Shown here: in pieces, positions 36,601-50,250 of the stretch | Position numbering within the stretch: position 1 is the first letter of the stretch | How the letters are laid out: every line of letters begins with the position of its first letter | Source: Glandiceps talaboti | Lineage: Eukaryota; Hemichordata; Enteropneusta; Spengelidae | DNA: 64,000 nucleotides | Assembly (NCBI RefSeq): GCF_964340395.1 | Contig: NC_135569.1 | Span: 9,909,040-9,973,039 of the forward strand | Reading direction: 5' to 3' | The notes under the pieces: generated by a model | The model's database searches: none | Seen by the model: only the letters and a program-made list of their open reading frames with translations | What the model was told of the DNA's origin: nothing | Position numbers and translations under genes: made by a program

Positions 36601-39600
36601 ATGTTCTCAATTTCCATACCAAACAAATAAGAAGTCAAAATGATGTGGATTCGGTCTGGTGGTTTTTGACTTGAAACACACATCCATGCCTATAGCACTA
36701 CTGAACCTTATTCAGTTCCGTTGTGCTAAAATTTAAAATGATATGGATTGATTGGTTGAAATCTTACCTTCCATGGGAGTATTTGGATCTGGTCTGTTAG
36801 CTAATACAATATCTACATAATCTAATTGTAATCTTTGTAAAGATGCAGTTAGTCCTTCTATGATATGTTTCCTGGATAACCCTCTCTCAGTTTCAGCTCT
36901 GTAAAATATGTTATGTTTCAAAATCAAACTTAACTATATCATTTTTAGCATAATGTTTCCATAGTCTGTAAGTTATGCTATACAAAATGGGAATACCTCA
37001 AACTACTTGAACCTATGCACATGATGATTTCAAAACTGCTGTAGGTACTAATTGTGAATACATTCTGAAACTGACTTACTAAACCTGTCATGAAATCTTA
37101 CATGGAATAAAATCTGGACAGTCTGGAAATGTGTGCAAAACAGATGCATATCTGGTCTATGATATACACAAAGTATAATACATGTATACAAAATAACTTC
37201 TGTGCAATGCTGTGATGAGTCAATTGCCTCGAGTACATGTAAAGCGGATACCACACACGTATGTTGCTTGGCATTGTGTCCTCTATTGATAGCTAAATTT
37301 TGTTGTTGTGGGTCAGTGTGATAAAAACTAGCATTTCTTATGAGTCATTACATAGTATTAAAGATATAGGGGAATGTCAAATTGGCTTAGGGGGCACACT
37401 GTTGCTTGGTGTTGGTAAATTTGAATACATTACTGAATAAACATGTCATGAGGACTGACAATTTGGGACAATTCTGAAAAACTATTGGTCTTGGACTGAC
37501 TGATGTTAATTTCGCACACGCTGAACACCACACCACACACTGATAAATAAAATCCACTTACTTTCCACCCCAATATACTTTAGTGGTAACTACAATACTA
37601 GATCTTCTCCAGTTCTTTTTCTTCAGTATTTTACCTAGCACAATTTCAGCCCTACAATGAAATGATAACAACATTACAGTGTTAAAATGTCTTCTTAAAA
37701 GACATGATTGTAAAATGTAGATGTTGGGTTTTGTTGATTTGCGCTACAGTAGGATTTGTTTAAAGTGGCCATATGGATGAGGATTGGATATTTATTTTGG
37801 ATTTTTAATTCATAAAACAATTTTATCGTGGCCTCCTACTTGAAAAATGAATGTAAAATAACATATACCAAGTCCTTGTTTGTAACTCAATAAATTGCAA
37901 AATGTTAAGCGAGTAAAAAAAGTTTTTTATTGTATGTACAATAACAAACATTTTACACATTTATCAGTCTTTGGCAATTTATTGAGTTATAAACAAGGAC
38001 TTGGCATATGTTGTCGCACTGATTTTTCAAGTAGGAAACCATGATAATATTGTTGTAAAAACTAAATATCCAAAATAAGTACCCAATCCTCATCCATATG
38101 GCCACTTTAACAGTAAAGACAATGAACAGTAAATTAAGCAGCTACATTTATATTTTGGGCTGATAGCCTTGGATGTACAGAATAAAAGACACCACCACTA
38201 CTACTACGACTACTACTACTACTACTACGTACTACCACTACTACCACTACTACTACTACTACTACGACTACTACTACGACTACTACTATAAAAGTTGTCA
38301 TTCTGTGTGTTCATTTCCATGTTTTACAATATAACATACTGTACTTACTTTCCACCAGCATATACTTCAGCTGTGTCAAACAAGTTGATACCAGTTTCAA
38401 ATGCTAATGTGACCAGTTCTTCTGCCATCTAAAAATAGAAATATTTTATCTTGAATATTTGATAATTATGATACTTGATCTAAAATGTGAAATTTAGTTA
38501 AATTTATTTCTTATTGCAACAATTCCATTTCTTGATTTTAGAAAGTACCCCCATAATTGTCACTTTGTTTGACAAAGAACAATACTTTACATGTACTACA
38601 ACTGAGAATCAACATTGTGTTTTTAAAAAAATTACAAGACTCAAGTCACAGTAACTTTATCATTTTATCGTCCAAAGAAAACAGAAGTTTGAAAACACCT
38701 AACTTCTAGGATGGTAGACAAAGTATGGCAGTGTACAGAATTTAATCATGTTGGACAAATAGCAACTTAGGTCACAGAAAAACAAAAGTGTTACAAAACC
38801 TAACTTGGAGGGCGCTAGACAAGGTATGGCACAGCAACTCATGTCACAGTAAGGGGCGACGTCAAAAGATCGATGTTTACAAAAAAACTTAATTGCTTTA
38901 GTTTGGGGGTGGGGGGGTTTTGGCCAAAATAATTTCTCAACCGTCAAAAACGATTTAACGCCATACTTGGCAAATTTAGTACAATTTCAAGGCTGCTTTT
39001 ACCTAAAACACTGCGTATAGTCGGTCCGATTTATCAGCGGTACGCGGTTCAGCTTTCAAATTTGCTGCAAAATAGGTATCTGGGAACGAGGTGGGTATCC
39101 AGAGTGTGCGTACGCACATTTCATCAGTTGGCGTCGTCGAGACACGAAGGGTTCGTACAACTTTCTGGTCCATATATGTTCTCCTCACACAATTTATAAA
39201 TGCCCTTCGAACGACATTCAGAAACTAACGAACAAGATTTGGGAGTTAAATATCAAAACACAACAGGGCAAATCCCGGGCCGGTGTACAGGAAAGCGCAA
39301 CGAAGTTGTGGCATGCCAAATACAAAAATGACCGACGGTAATTAGCCGAGTTCATGTCCCAGGAGGTCGAGTCGAAACAATCTATTTTGAAATACGTTAA
39401 AAAAATATGTTTGAAAGTTAACGAAGTCACAGTGGGTACGTGATCAGAGCCGATCGTTCAATCGTAGTGGTAAATTTTAAAGGACCTTCACGATAATTGA
39501 TTTCAATAGACTATGTGGAGAGGACGCGTGACGTTGCCAAAATCCACCTACGCGAAGGTTCTAAGTTAGGCCATAAGTTATAACGTGAAACTAATACGAA

Positions 39601-41903
39601 TATTCGTATTATTATTATATTCGAATTTAAATCCGGAAATTACCGATGAGATGTCATGTTTGATGTGACCTCTCAACTTGGACTAAATTGTCGTAGATAG
39701 CGTGGTATTGCGAATGTTTATTTCTACACTCGCAACAAGTTGATCGTTCGACTGATGTTGATTCAATCCTTCGTGAAAATCAAAAGTTCGATCGCCTGAA
39801 ATAATTATTCAGCAATAGTTTTGCAATTTCAAACAGATTTATAGATGTTTGTAGAGTTTGTAGAGAGATGATTGATAGTTGGAACATGCATGTGAAAGCC
39901 GTGGCCGCCGCGTCAACGTGTTCATCACTGTCGTGGTGCGATGCGATGTCACAGTCAAAATCAACGGAAACGTGCGAATATATACGACTCGACAGAAACA
40001 ACTTGAAGGCTAAAAAGCATGAGAGCTGGTAAATACAATTTCTAGTTGAAACTATGTTTTGCAGAGACAGTTAAATGTTTTACAGTTTGAATTGCAATGT
40101 TACTACATATAGTTCTTTACTCCAGTGAAAATGGTTACTTCATCCGATCTAATCTTTGGAATGGCCTTTAATGGGAAGTGGTATCCTGCTGTTTGCAAAA
40201 CATCTTGTCAAGTTTTGTGAATAAAATCTATCTGTACAATCAATTTAGTCGAACTAGTTAACAAAGGCGATTCCTACACTTTCCCGACCGGCCCTGTATT
40301 TTTCAGTTAAACAAAAATCATCCGATTAAAGTGTTGCTGATGAGCCTAAGCTTACACCCAGTCACGAAATGTCTCCCATTTCAAAAAACAAAGTGAAACC
40401 AGACATACCAGTATTAGTAATCAATGTGACTTGACGTGTAAATTCAGTGTTGTTGTGTTCTGTTGGTTTTCAATAAAAGTATTTTTCTGAGTTAAAATGG
40501 TTTTCTATTTTATTTATAATTCAGTATTATATTGGTACGTTGTTTGAAAGTGGAAGTATACAGTATGAGTCTGAAACGATTTTCAATTTTAGGTCAGTTA
40601 AGTTAGATGGGGGGGTGGGGGGGTCTGGGACCTAACTTAAGCAATTAAGTTAGATATATTATATTGAACTTTTGATGTTGCCCCTAACTTTATCAACATT
40701 CATGAGCCACAAAAAAACAAAAGCGTTGAAACACTAACTCTGAGGGCGCTAGACAAGGTATAGCTGTAAAAGAGCAAGACTGGTATGGTACCTTAATCAT
40801 TTCATGATCACCAGAAAAAAGATGGGAGAAACTTCTCGGTTATAATATTGTTGTGTAGTAATGGTACAAGAAACATCACTTTTTAAGACTTTCCTCACTC
40901 TTTATGTAACTCTGTCTTTTTCGGGATGAAAGCCGAAGAGTACAAACGGGTTCAACCTTACACATTTACATTTCCTCCTATAACCAGGGGTTTATAAAGG
41001 CTTGGAATTTAGATAAGAAATGGTATTCACTGCTCTGAAACAACTATTTACAAGTTTTCAACAGTTTATCAGCTACTTTTAAGTACCCATTTCATGTTAA
41101 AGTGGCCATATGGATGAGGATTGGATATTTATTTTGGATTTTTAATTTATACAACAATTTTACCATGGCTTCCTACTTAAGAAAATCGATGTGAAACTGT
41201 ATATGCAAAGTCCTTGTTTGTAACTCAATATAAGGCAAAAACATTAATAAATGCATAAAAAGTTTGTTATTGTATGTACAATTTAAATAACAAACCTTTC
41301 ACATTGTTTAGTATTTTGGGATGTATCAAGTTTATACAAACAAGGACTTTGCATATACAGTTTCACATTGATTTTTCATGTAGGATACCATGATAAAATT
41401 GTTGTATAAATTAAAAATCCACAATTAATATCCAATCCTCATCCATATGGCCACTTTAACATTAACTGACTGTTTGATACAACCATGTAGAAACCAATTT
41501 GAAACCACGATCACGTTTTCTGGCTACATAATTATCTGACGAAATAAACCAACTACTACATAGACACACAGGTGCCAATAATTGTATGTCTGTTGCATGT
41601 TAGTTATTTAATTTAGACAATGTCACATTCAGTCAATCTTGCTATCCATCTTAAAGTGTAGAATTTACTGTTTCTTGCAGGTCTCTGCATTGTTTTATCA
41701 GACACTAGAGCCAGTAAACGCTAATCTAAAATGGGCAGTACTTCTCCACTATCTTTCTCCCTACATGTACTTTATTTCATTCCATACTCCAAAAATTAGT
41801 TCCACCTTTGCACAATAGTTTATTTGTTTCTCACTTTCTCACAATAAATCAATGTATTCCCTTACCTCATCTGTAATTTGTCCACCAAAGGTAACCCAGG
41901 TAC
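30396..41903 (-). CDS. KCNAB (Hyperkinetic-like): voltage-gated K+ channel beta subunit (Kv-beta, aldo-keto reductase family), 9 exons, 5' end missing
   Basis: Exons in transcript order: 41866-41903, 38349-38428, 37562-37651, 36768-36898, 36113-36319, 34258-34352, 32351-32471, 31959-32047 and 30396-30632. All junctions are GT-AG with matching phases, giving 361 codons plus a split first codon. The sequence tracks vertebrate Kv-beta closely: [129 protein letters not shown] and [18 protein letters not shown]. The aldo-keto catalytic Asp and Tyr (FDTAEVY), Lys (TTKVY) and family-typical Asn (ANRPD) are all kept, as is the NADPH-binding GASN region. It is a cytosolic tetramer that binds Kv1 channel T1 domains and couples NADP(H) state to inactivation. 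The N-terminal inactivation region and first exon(s), whose protein should end GLRVSCLGLG-like, are not in view and probably lie beyond 64000. Confidence 0.95.
32527..32851. mobile_element. MITE with AAAGGGGCACAAGCTGAG ends in a Kv-beta intron
   Basis: 24-bp terminal inverted repeats (AAAGGGGCACAAGCTGAG then TTTATA) sit on both sides, with ATG flanking each end as a possible 3-bp target duplication. Length is 325 bp with no ORF. It lies in the intron between the exons at 32351-32471 and 34258-34352. Confidence 0.75.
33386..33615. mobile_element. MITE with TTAGGCCT...GGTTCCG ends
   Basis: Left TTGTTTGGTTCCGGTTAC pairs with the complement of the right end (TTGTGCGGTTCCGATTAC). The right terminus continues to TTAGGCCTAA. 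A right-half relative lies at about 31810-31950 and a left-half relative at about 63690-64000, sharing internal landmarks such as ctgtaatggctgtacat and cctgaactagacactcaca. Confidence 0.65.
34569..35786. mobile_element. CAGGG-ended non-autonomous DNA transposon with 5-bp TSD
   Basis: Ends are CAGGGTTCGTAC and GTGCGAACCCTG, flanked by TTATC on both sides (34564-34568 and 35787-35791). Subterminal regions carry repeated TTTTCCAGGG motifs, inverted between the two ends. The 1,218-bp interior is richer in CpG than the surrounding intron and has no recognisable transposase; frames there are not coding-like. CAGGG termini suggest the hAT superfamily. A 5-bp duplication fits the hAT5-type group rather than the classical 8 bp. 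Confidence 0.75.
37763..38107. mobile_element. foldback MITE copy D (ccatatggatg family)
   Basis: Ends are AAGTGGCCATATGGATGAGG and the exact complement, with TTAA at both outer edges (TTAA|AGTGG ... CCACT|TTAA). The interior is largely self-complementary. It is in a Kv-beta intron. Confidence 0.88.
38190..38288. repeat. (CTA)n/(CCA) microsatellite
   Basis: Interrupted ACT trinucleotide run with ACG and ACC variants, in a Kv-beta intron. Confidence 0.95.
38780..40790. mobile_element. insertion of about 2 kb with inverted and direct terminal repeats in a Kv-beta intron
   Basis: The segment aaaagYgtt...gagggcgctagacaaggtat is present in direct orientation at about 38783-38830 and 40718-40765, with a third, weaker copy at 38690-38735. 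Just inside, arms containing gtaaggggcgacgtcaaaagatc and aacttaattgcttta (38850-38905) reappear inverted at about 40630-40700. The 38.95-39.6 kb interior is more CpG-rich than its surroundings. No transposase was recognised. Confidence 0.5.
41100..41456. mobile_element. foldback MITE copy E (ccatatggatg family)
   Basis: The ends are the same as copy D, with TTAA on both outer edges. It lies between the two 5'-most visible Kv-beta exons. Confidence 0.88.
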
Positions 41904-41949
41904 CTACAGAAAAATAACAGAATACTGTTTGTCAGTGTAAGCTCTCTGG

Positions 41950-42110
41950 GCTCAAATGAAGTGGTAGTCCAGGACACATAGACTACTAAACATATCTAGA
42001 CTACAAAATTAGCAGTAGTCCAGGACACACACACTACTAAACTTTGTATCTAGACTACCAAATCAGCAGTAGTCCAGGATACATAGACTACTAAATATTG
42101 TATCTGGGAA
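41950..42110 (+). repeat. tandem repeat of about 57 bp, about 2.7 copies
   Basis: The unit contains agtagtccaggacacat, agactactaaa and tatctagactac. Confidence 0.8.
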
Positions 42111-43429
42111 ATATTTGATGAAATTGCAAGGTAAAATGGAACAGTGAACAGCACAATTCAATAAAACAACACACTGCATAATTGTACCCAGGGTGTCAGT
42201 CACTGAAATTATAAAATCTATGTGCTCAGTGAAAAACAGGTCAATAAAACACTATTTAGTATTCAGTACACATCTAGGGACATATTTACTACAGAGAAAA
42301 TATTTTATCACCAGACAGTGTTTACGACCAGTCAGGAACTGTCATAAACAGATGTATTTACAGCTATTATTTCAAAACGCGGTCTTGTAAATTATACAAC
42401 TGGTGATATACATTGTATACTTTCAGTGGATGTTCTATGTTGTAAACTCTTTATGATGAAATTAAAGCATAGGATGAAATATTTTGTTGCAGTCGGGTAA
42501 TATACACACTATAACATTCATCTAAAATACCATATGAACATGCCTATAAAAACACTGAGAGGCAGGAGTTACTTTGGAGCGGTAAATTGGCAACGGATGC
42601 AACACTTCGATCTGTCCACTACAGGCCTTTCTTGCACATATTATTTCACCAGTTTGAGAGAAAGACATTAAGGCCGAATAATTAAATCATTGCATGATCA
42701 AGTCAGTCGTAGACAGATCGAAACGACGCATTTGTTTCCAATTTACCTTTCCAAAGTAACTATATTGTACTGTCGTATTGATTCTTGGACCAATATATTC
42801 TCCACTGTGACATAGGATTCCACTTTACCCTTGCATATGTTACATCAAAATATACGGTGCATTGAAAGTATACATTTTAAGATTTCGCCATACAGTATTT
42901 ATTGTCTTTCCATGACTATTTTCTGCACCCATATGCAGGTTAACAATTAATAAAATGGACTTAGATACCCATCATCATACATCACCGCCCTATACGCAGA
43001 GTCTTATCAGCCAACACCGAAAATTATTTTTCGTTACGTCAGCAAGGAAAAACTGGCTTGCGAGAATGTTTATACTGTATGGATGCCTGTGTCGTTACTT
43101 TTACAATTATGTAAATCTGTGTTTTAAATCAGTCCAACATACATTACTTGGTTATTCAAGTCACACTTACTCCACAAATCTAATTTCTTTCTAAGAGATG
43201 TTTACTTAAAGTCTACAGAATTACATTCTATCAATGTCAAAGACAGTCAACATCATGTCCAAATTCAATTTATAAACAAGTCTTGAAAATCCTCCAATTT
43301 AGGTCCTGAATTCTCCTAAGGAGAAACTGCTGGAGTGTAATTTAGACACATAGCTGTTGATTTCCTAAGGATTGTATTGATCCACATGGAGTGGTAAAGG
43401 CATTGTAAATATAATGATCACTTTGTCTG

Positions 43430-43644
43430 TAATATAACAGAACCCCATGACATACGAGTGCAAGTGTGGCATACTTAAGGTATTTGCACGAGTGCTTGCA
43501 GTGTTCTCTGCACCCGCACTTTCATAAGCGTAGTGAGTGGAATTGAAGCAGAAAACACTGCAAACACTTGTGCAAAAATACCCCCCCCCCCCTCCCCGAG
43601 TATGCACACTGGCACTCATGTGGCATTGGGTTCTGTTATTATTA
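43430..43644. mobile_element. foldback MITE copy 1 (taacagaacccc family)
   Basis: Left arm taatataacagaacccc, then atacttaaggtatttgcac; the right arm is its complement, ending ggttctgttattatta. The arms pair over about 90 bp. A poly-C tract (about 43569-43584) interrupts the right arm. Confidence 0.75.
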
Positions 43645-45156
43645 CATGCATATATGTTGATCCAAAACAACAAATTTCCGTCAAAATGACACTATGCAAT
43701 CACACGCTTTCATGTAGAAGAAATGATCGCATCCTCATTTGCATGCAGGTGTGCAATAAAAATGTTTTGGGTATTGCACTGCAGTGCAAATACCACTAAT
43801 ATGTGTGTGTGTGTGTGTGCACCAGTGCATGTCATCTCTGGTACATATATAATAATATGTGTTATACTTCTTACAAAAGTGCCTTTGAGAAGTAATGAAA
43901 GTATTATGCATACATGTAGAAAAAGGTAAATTGGAACCTTCTTCCATTACCCAGATCTTACATTAAAATGTCAAAATCTAAAATCCAGTGCCTGGGAGGT
44001 TAATATGATTGCAATGAATGTCTCTGATGTGGAAAATAACTCTCTGCAATAGATGTTATACTGCTTATAGAAGTGCCGAACAAGCCTTAAATTAGAATGG
44101 CAGTATTATGCATTCATACTATCATAGCTAAAGGTATCTTGGCTTCTTAGCATTACTCATGATCAGTTCTTACATTCAAACCTCAAAATCAAGATCCAGT
44201 GCCTGGAAGGTAATATTTTGCTTATTCATACAAATTTCTCTTGTTACTTGAATCTCAATGATAACTTGTAATTTGATTTCCAAAACCTTCACTTGGGATC
44301 TGATGTGAGTAATTGCATAAAAGAGAAGAGCAAAACTACACCTATGGTGTTCTGTACATATGTACATGTACATGTAACAGTCACAGCCCTCGACATTGTA
44401 GCTGGGTCAGTGAATACATAATCACATTGCAGTCATGTCATGTAATGTTATACCTTGAACACTACTTTACAAAGAGATCCATACAAGACTGATATCAGAT
44501 ATACATTATTTGGAAATTGAGTCAAGAATTTAGTAAAATGTGTACGATCCTGTCCTGAAAAAGATAACTGAGATATTTCTTAATACTCACTCCTGAACTC
44601 AAATTTCCAATTAAAATTTGAGACCCTAAGTCTGTTGATTGTCACAGCATTTTTTGGTGAGGATTGTCAGATCAAAAACCCAATGTCATTTTAATAGAAG
44701 TTGAACTGATTGCATGTTATAGCCTTTGTCATTTTAATCTTCAAAGTTGGTGAATAATTTGAACACTGTGTTATTTCTCATACCAGTGTCTTGAATCAAC
44801 AAATAAACTTATACTGAAGACATACTGTTTCAACAGTCACAGCTCCAGGTATTGTGGAAATTATGTTTCTAAATATATTACACTGAGATTTTACCTTTGA
44901 TTAGTCTCAAAATGATAGAAAAATAGACCTTCTTATAAGTAATCATTGTACATGAAGTAAACTATGGAGGGGGACATCAAATTTGGTGTACAACATGAAA
45001 TTGCTAAATGTCAAATTGGCTTTGGTAGAATAGTATGTATACTGTTCTCAGAGTTGACCTGTTATGAGTTTATATTAACCATTTGTAAGTATTTAACATT
45101 ACCAAATAATGATTGTAACTGGTCACCTACTCTTTACTTCACTTTCACAACATTGT

Positions 45157-45177
45157 CCCCCCCCCCCCCCCCCCCTC
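45157..45177 (+). repeat. poly-C tract
   Basis: About 20 consecutive C. A poly-Pro/poly-Gly frame over it is not a gene. Confidence 0.9.
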
Positions 45178-46210
45178 CCAAATCTATCAAGTACATTCTG
45201 TGCACAGGTTTACAATGGCACATGCTGAGTTTAAAGCAATTTGACTCGAGCGAAAATAAAACCCAATTAAACTTTACGATGTTAATGAAGATGTATGCTT
45301 TCGATGGAACTAACAATCATATTCTGGCATTGTTAGCACACTTGATAGCATAACAACAGTTCCTTGACATTTTAGTATTAAGTAAAATAAATCATGTCAC
45401 CAAGTCATTATTATTTGCATTCCTAAATACCAGATTTGATTTCTATCAATAGCAAGTGATAATTAAGCATGCTTTAGTAATTTAAATACAACAGGTATCT
45501 CTTAATATACAGCAAGAATTACACCCTGAAATATTTAAACTCAGTTTTGTCTCTTTTAAATAAAGAGTTTCAACTAGCTGTTCAATCTGAGGCTATAAAT
45601 TAACATCTGATCCATTACCTTTTACAAAGTGTAACACTATAAAATAAGACTAAATTTAAGACTCTCGTTTATTGCGATGGCTAGATCTAAAAGGGCAGTA
45701 ACTACTAACTTAGTATATATAGATGTCATGCTCTACTTGTGTGTAGCTATTTGTGTATCTCTTCATTCTACCTCACCATTCCGTAGTTACAAATGTACTA
45801 TGGAAATTGTGAGACAGCGCTGATCTACCCACAAATCAATGCGTTATTAGAACCACAAGTCAACAATACATAATTCTCAGTCTACCAAAATTTGTCATTT
45901 GCGTGGTGTAAGTGTACACACAGAGCTAAAGATAAGCCTATTACACTGTAGCACACACAACAACTTGTGACGATCAGAAAATGAACGGGCTCGAGTTTAA
46001 ATCACTGTGAAAGATGTTGCTCGACATCAATGGCGCCATCTTAGATTATAACACTAGCAGTTAATGCTATCTCATGTATTTCATGCTCTACTTGGTGTAT
46101 GTCTCCGTTAGTTATGATATTATACTTTAAATCGTCCTTGACCACACAAGTTTGTGTAGGCATATATGGATACCATTACATCCTAAATCTTTCCCGACTC
46201 TCGATATATT

Positions 46211-46706
46211 TGATAGTCAAATTGCTGCTTCATAAATCACACAATGTTAGGGACAAACTCTTTCTTTGACAGCTTGGAAGAAGAATTTTTTCACAGAGGG
46301 TACAATTATCAGCATGATTTCAACTCATGTCTCAAATATAACAGGACTATAAATGGGGAATAATTTGAATACTAGTAGTAAATACCTGGGTATATCATAA
46401 AACCTTGTCTGGGCCAATGCACTAGGCTATTAGATTGGGCTATTAGAGCTGGGCCCTTCTTAGAAAATGAAAGCCGAATAGTCAATAAAATGTCTACTAG
46501 CCCAGCCCATTTCATTTACGAGAAGAAAGTTTTAATTTTACTTATACTACAATGAATTTCACTTCTAAAGGTATGGCAAATTTCTGCTTCATAAATCACA
46601 CAACGTTAGGGAACAGACTCTTACTTTGATTATCACATTACAGCTTGGAAGAAGGATTTTTGTCAGAGGGGTAGAATTGTCAACACGATTTCAATTCATG
46701 TCAGAT
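46211..46706 (+). repeat. direct repeat pair, about 120 bp
   Basis: The segment with gcttcataaatcacacaa, cagcttggaagaag and gatttcaa is at 46220-46335 and again at 46583-46700. Confidence 0.7.
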
Positions 46707-49700
46707 TACATTTCTAATTTGTTGGATGAAGTTACATTATTTTAACCTTCAAATTACATAACTACCATTTTAATTTATATTTTGAGTAAAGTAGAACCAG
46801 TAATGTAGACATAGGTTGTCGTGATGTAGGACGATCAGGGTATATAATCCATATTTGCAGTTCAAAGACAATAACTTGGTTTGGGCATGGTATAATGTTT
46901 TATATATCTTTGGTGAAGATGTACTGACTTGGTCAACATATAACTATATTCATATGAATAAGATCATGATGCAGATACACGATAGAAACATATTATAGTA
47001 CATATACTCCTGAACACTTTCTCTGATCAACTGTGGAAAAATATGAGTAACATAAGGGGGCCATTTTACTGGCAAGTCACAAAATCCTCACATCGTGAGC
47101 ATTTCCATGTGAATGAAGAAACATTGTAAGAACTAATATAAGTATATCTATACAAAAATGTATGTCTGTTCAAGCTGAAGTTATGAAAAATTGAGAAAAA
47201 ATAGATTGGTGTTTTTGAATGAATCATATTTGAGGACCCATACAAACTATGATGTAAATACGTGTTTGTTTGTTATTTCTACATTCAATCTGTGATTTCT
47301 TTGAATTTCTATAAGTAATGCATGATAATGTCAGCAAGTAAATTGCCTGCAACTTTTTTTTCCCTGATGATGATAAATTAGTTTCATTTCAACAAGAAAT
47401 TAAACAGAACTACAACACACCATATATGTATGTTCATAATTAAAGATAATCTTGATGCATAGTTGCTATTCTTCTCACGTCATTTACATGTCAGTAAAAA
47501 TGAAACATGACAGTCCAGTCAAAGGTCAGACTAATTTACACTGATCAAAAGAGAACCAATCAATGCAGCACTGGTAACCATGATTTGTAATTGCACAGAG
47601 AAAATGAACTTGTATTTAATTGAAGTCATCTCTGTCTCCTGCGTTGAATCTCCCCACAAATTAGAAAGGAATCGTACCAATCACTCTGTCAAACAGTAAT
47701 GGAAGCCTTAATAGGACTCATCAATCTCCTTCACGTTTTAATCATAGCAATTTCATGTCATACAGCTATGGATAGTCCACTATTTCAATTTTCCTTTACT
47801 TGACTTCTCAATGTGCATCTTGTAATTTCCGTTTACTGGATCGTAATGCTAAGGCCTTTGACTAATAAATCATGCTGTAGGAAAATGTGAAATAAATTAT
47901 TGACGTAATTTTACTTCAACATGCGTCTGAAAACACCACTTATAAATTAAATGAAGCACTATAAATAATTCAACTACATTACTCCTGCAGGAGTTTGTCA
48001 TCTTTCCCATGATAACAGGATTTTATAGAGCCTACAAGTTCTTTCTACCGGTGAACATTTCAGCTAGATTTGATAAAAATGGTTTAAATCTCCAAAAATT
48101 AGAACAGTTACTTTTTTAGTTGTCACTAAATGATCATTTTACAATCTTCCAAGCCTGTCCTAACCCCAAGAATAGTCTTCCAACAGAAATCGGGAAGATA
48201 TATATGGCAGACATATTGTTTTCAAACTGTGCCCCTTATCGGAACTGGAAGTCACTGCAAGTAGATGTAAAAGAGCTTCAAATCTGGAAATTTGTTAGAG
48301 TTCACTAATAAAAATATATGAAGAATTTGAAGGGATGGTGAGGGGATACTTTCAGCTCCATTAAGTAGACTGAACAATTATGCTTGGTGTTTGACATATT
48401 GCAGAAACTTTTTTGATTGTTTGATTGATCAATCAATCAATTGATTGATAATCTGTTACATGAACATCATATAATGTATTAGTCCTATAGTTAGTTTCCA
48501 CAAAATGTCCTTCCCTGCATCACCTGTACGTGAAGAGGTGACCAGATCTACAAACCTTGAATATGCAATGATTCTGAACATTATTTTACTGTTGACGTGG
48601 TAACATTTACTTGTCCACATATACATACTAAGATCTAGCTAAAACTGTATGGTGAGAGCAAGTCAAAATCTCCATCATCGTGTTATCCATTTCCTTATCA
48701 TTGTTATCTTGAAAAAAGTCTCCCCTAGAGGCAGAGCGATATACAACATTTTCAACGACACTTTTACAACAGTAAATAATTAAACATAGCTTTTAAACCA
48801 GCAAACCTATTTAAAAAAGCCCTAAAGTTTAAAATTCCAAATTAGACATAGTAGTTATTTATTAATATGCCCCTAAATTTCCAACTTTCAAATTAGACAT
48901 TCTGTTTATTTATTAATGTATCAATCTATATATTAATGTTTTTGAGTGACAATTTGCCATTCCTTGTTTCCCTGAGAAGCACTTCTGAAATCTCGTAAAC
49001 ACTGCACTGATAGACCAGGTAATATTTGTTCACCAATTTATCGAGGGACAGAGTGATATTTAAATTGATGGAACACTTCTCTGAAAGAGACTATGCAATT
49101 GGCTAAGGCTGGAACATTAGTGATTGAGGTCCAATGAAAGTTTCTTCGAGGTGGTCTACAAGTTGTCAACGGATAAATGTAGATAAATGGACAGGCATTC
49201 CTGTAGATAATGGTTCGGTTGATGACAGAGTCTTAATCTGATAAAACCCTGGTTGGGGACTTAAATCATGTAGTTTATGTTATTACTGCTTGTGAATAAA
49301 TGTCATTTCTTAAATACACCAAATGAAGAAATATATTTGACTGTCATAACATTGCATGTACAAAATTTATCCATGGCCAGGGCAAAACTATTAATACAAC
49401 TTACACTCTGTTGAACATTTCTAGACAAAGTGATGGTAATATACTCTTTTTATATACTGCATAATTTTAAAAAACATGTACAAAGTATTGGCCCAGCCCT
49501 TCCCCAGGTTTTGTGTTTCGATGTGTCATATGCAACATTTTAAACATTCTTAGCACTGTAACTAATTTTAATTCACAATTATGTAGACCAAGTGTTTACT
49601 TTTTACTGTAATGTTTTATTCTTTTGACCAAAGTCTATGTTTGTATTATTTTAATTTATTCAATAATATCGCTTTGTTTATTTGTTTTTTATATATTAAA

Positions 49701-49754
49701 TGTTTGTTGATTTTGTATGTTTCAAAGCAGACATTTCAGTCCCTCCCTGTGAGA

Positions 49755-49806
49755 GTAATAAAATATATTGTATTGTATCGTATTACATCGTATTGTATTG
49801 TATTGT
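49755..49806 (+). repeat. (TATTG)n pentanucleotide tract
   Basis: Repeated TATTG/TATCG/TATTA units. Confidence 0.85.
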
Positions 49807-49904
49807 GGTTTGTTCCTTGACTTTTAAAAATAACAAAAGAACTTTGTATATTGGGGTTAAAGTTTTTAAAGAAATCAACAATCTTTCATTTTCTCACAGA
49901 CTTA

Positions 49905-50250
49905 AGTATTCAGCAGCCATTTTGGATTCTAAAATGGGAAAATTTATTGCAATTTTGACCTCTACAAAAATATACATAGGATTCCTAAAAAAAATGTCTT
50001 GACTATTAATAAGTACGAGTCTTCTCATGCAAAATAACAGTAAAAGTTTAAGACTTTATATGTAAGATATATATTACATATAAAGCACAGTAAATATGTA
50101 GCCATTTTGGATTCTAAACCTCTATTAAAAATTTACAAGTGATTCCAATTTTTTTGCTTGAATTTTAGGAGGTTAGAGTTTTCTCGAGCGTAGTAACAGT
50201 AGAAATCCAAAACATTTATATCTAAGATATATTAAGCACAGTAAGTAGAT
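49905..50250 (+). repeat. tandem duplication of about 190 bp
   Basis: Both halves contain agccattttggattctaaa, an aacagtag/aacagtaa segment and tctaagatata/tgtaagatata followed by aagcacagtaa. Confidence 0.65.

Noticed and set aside
44964-45353. 129-residue frame with poly-Pro
   Set aside because: Runs through a poly-C tract; flanking residues show no domain.
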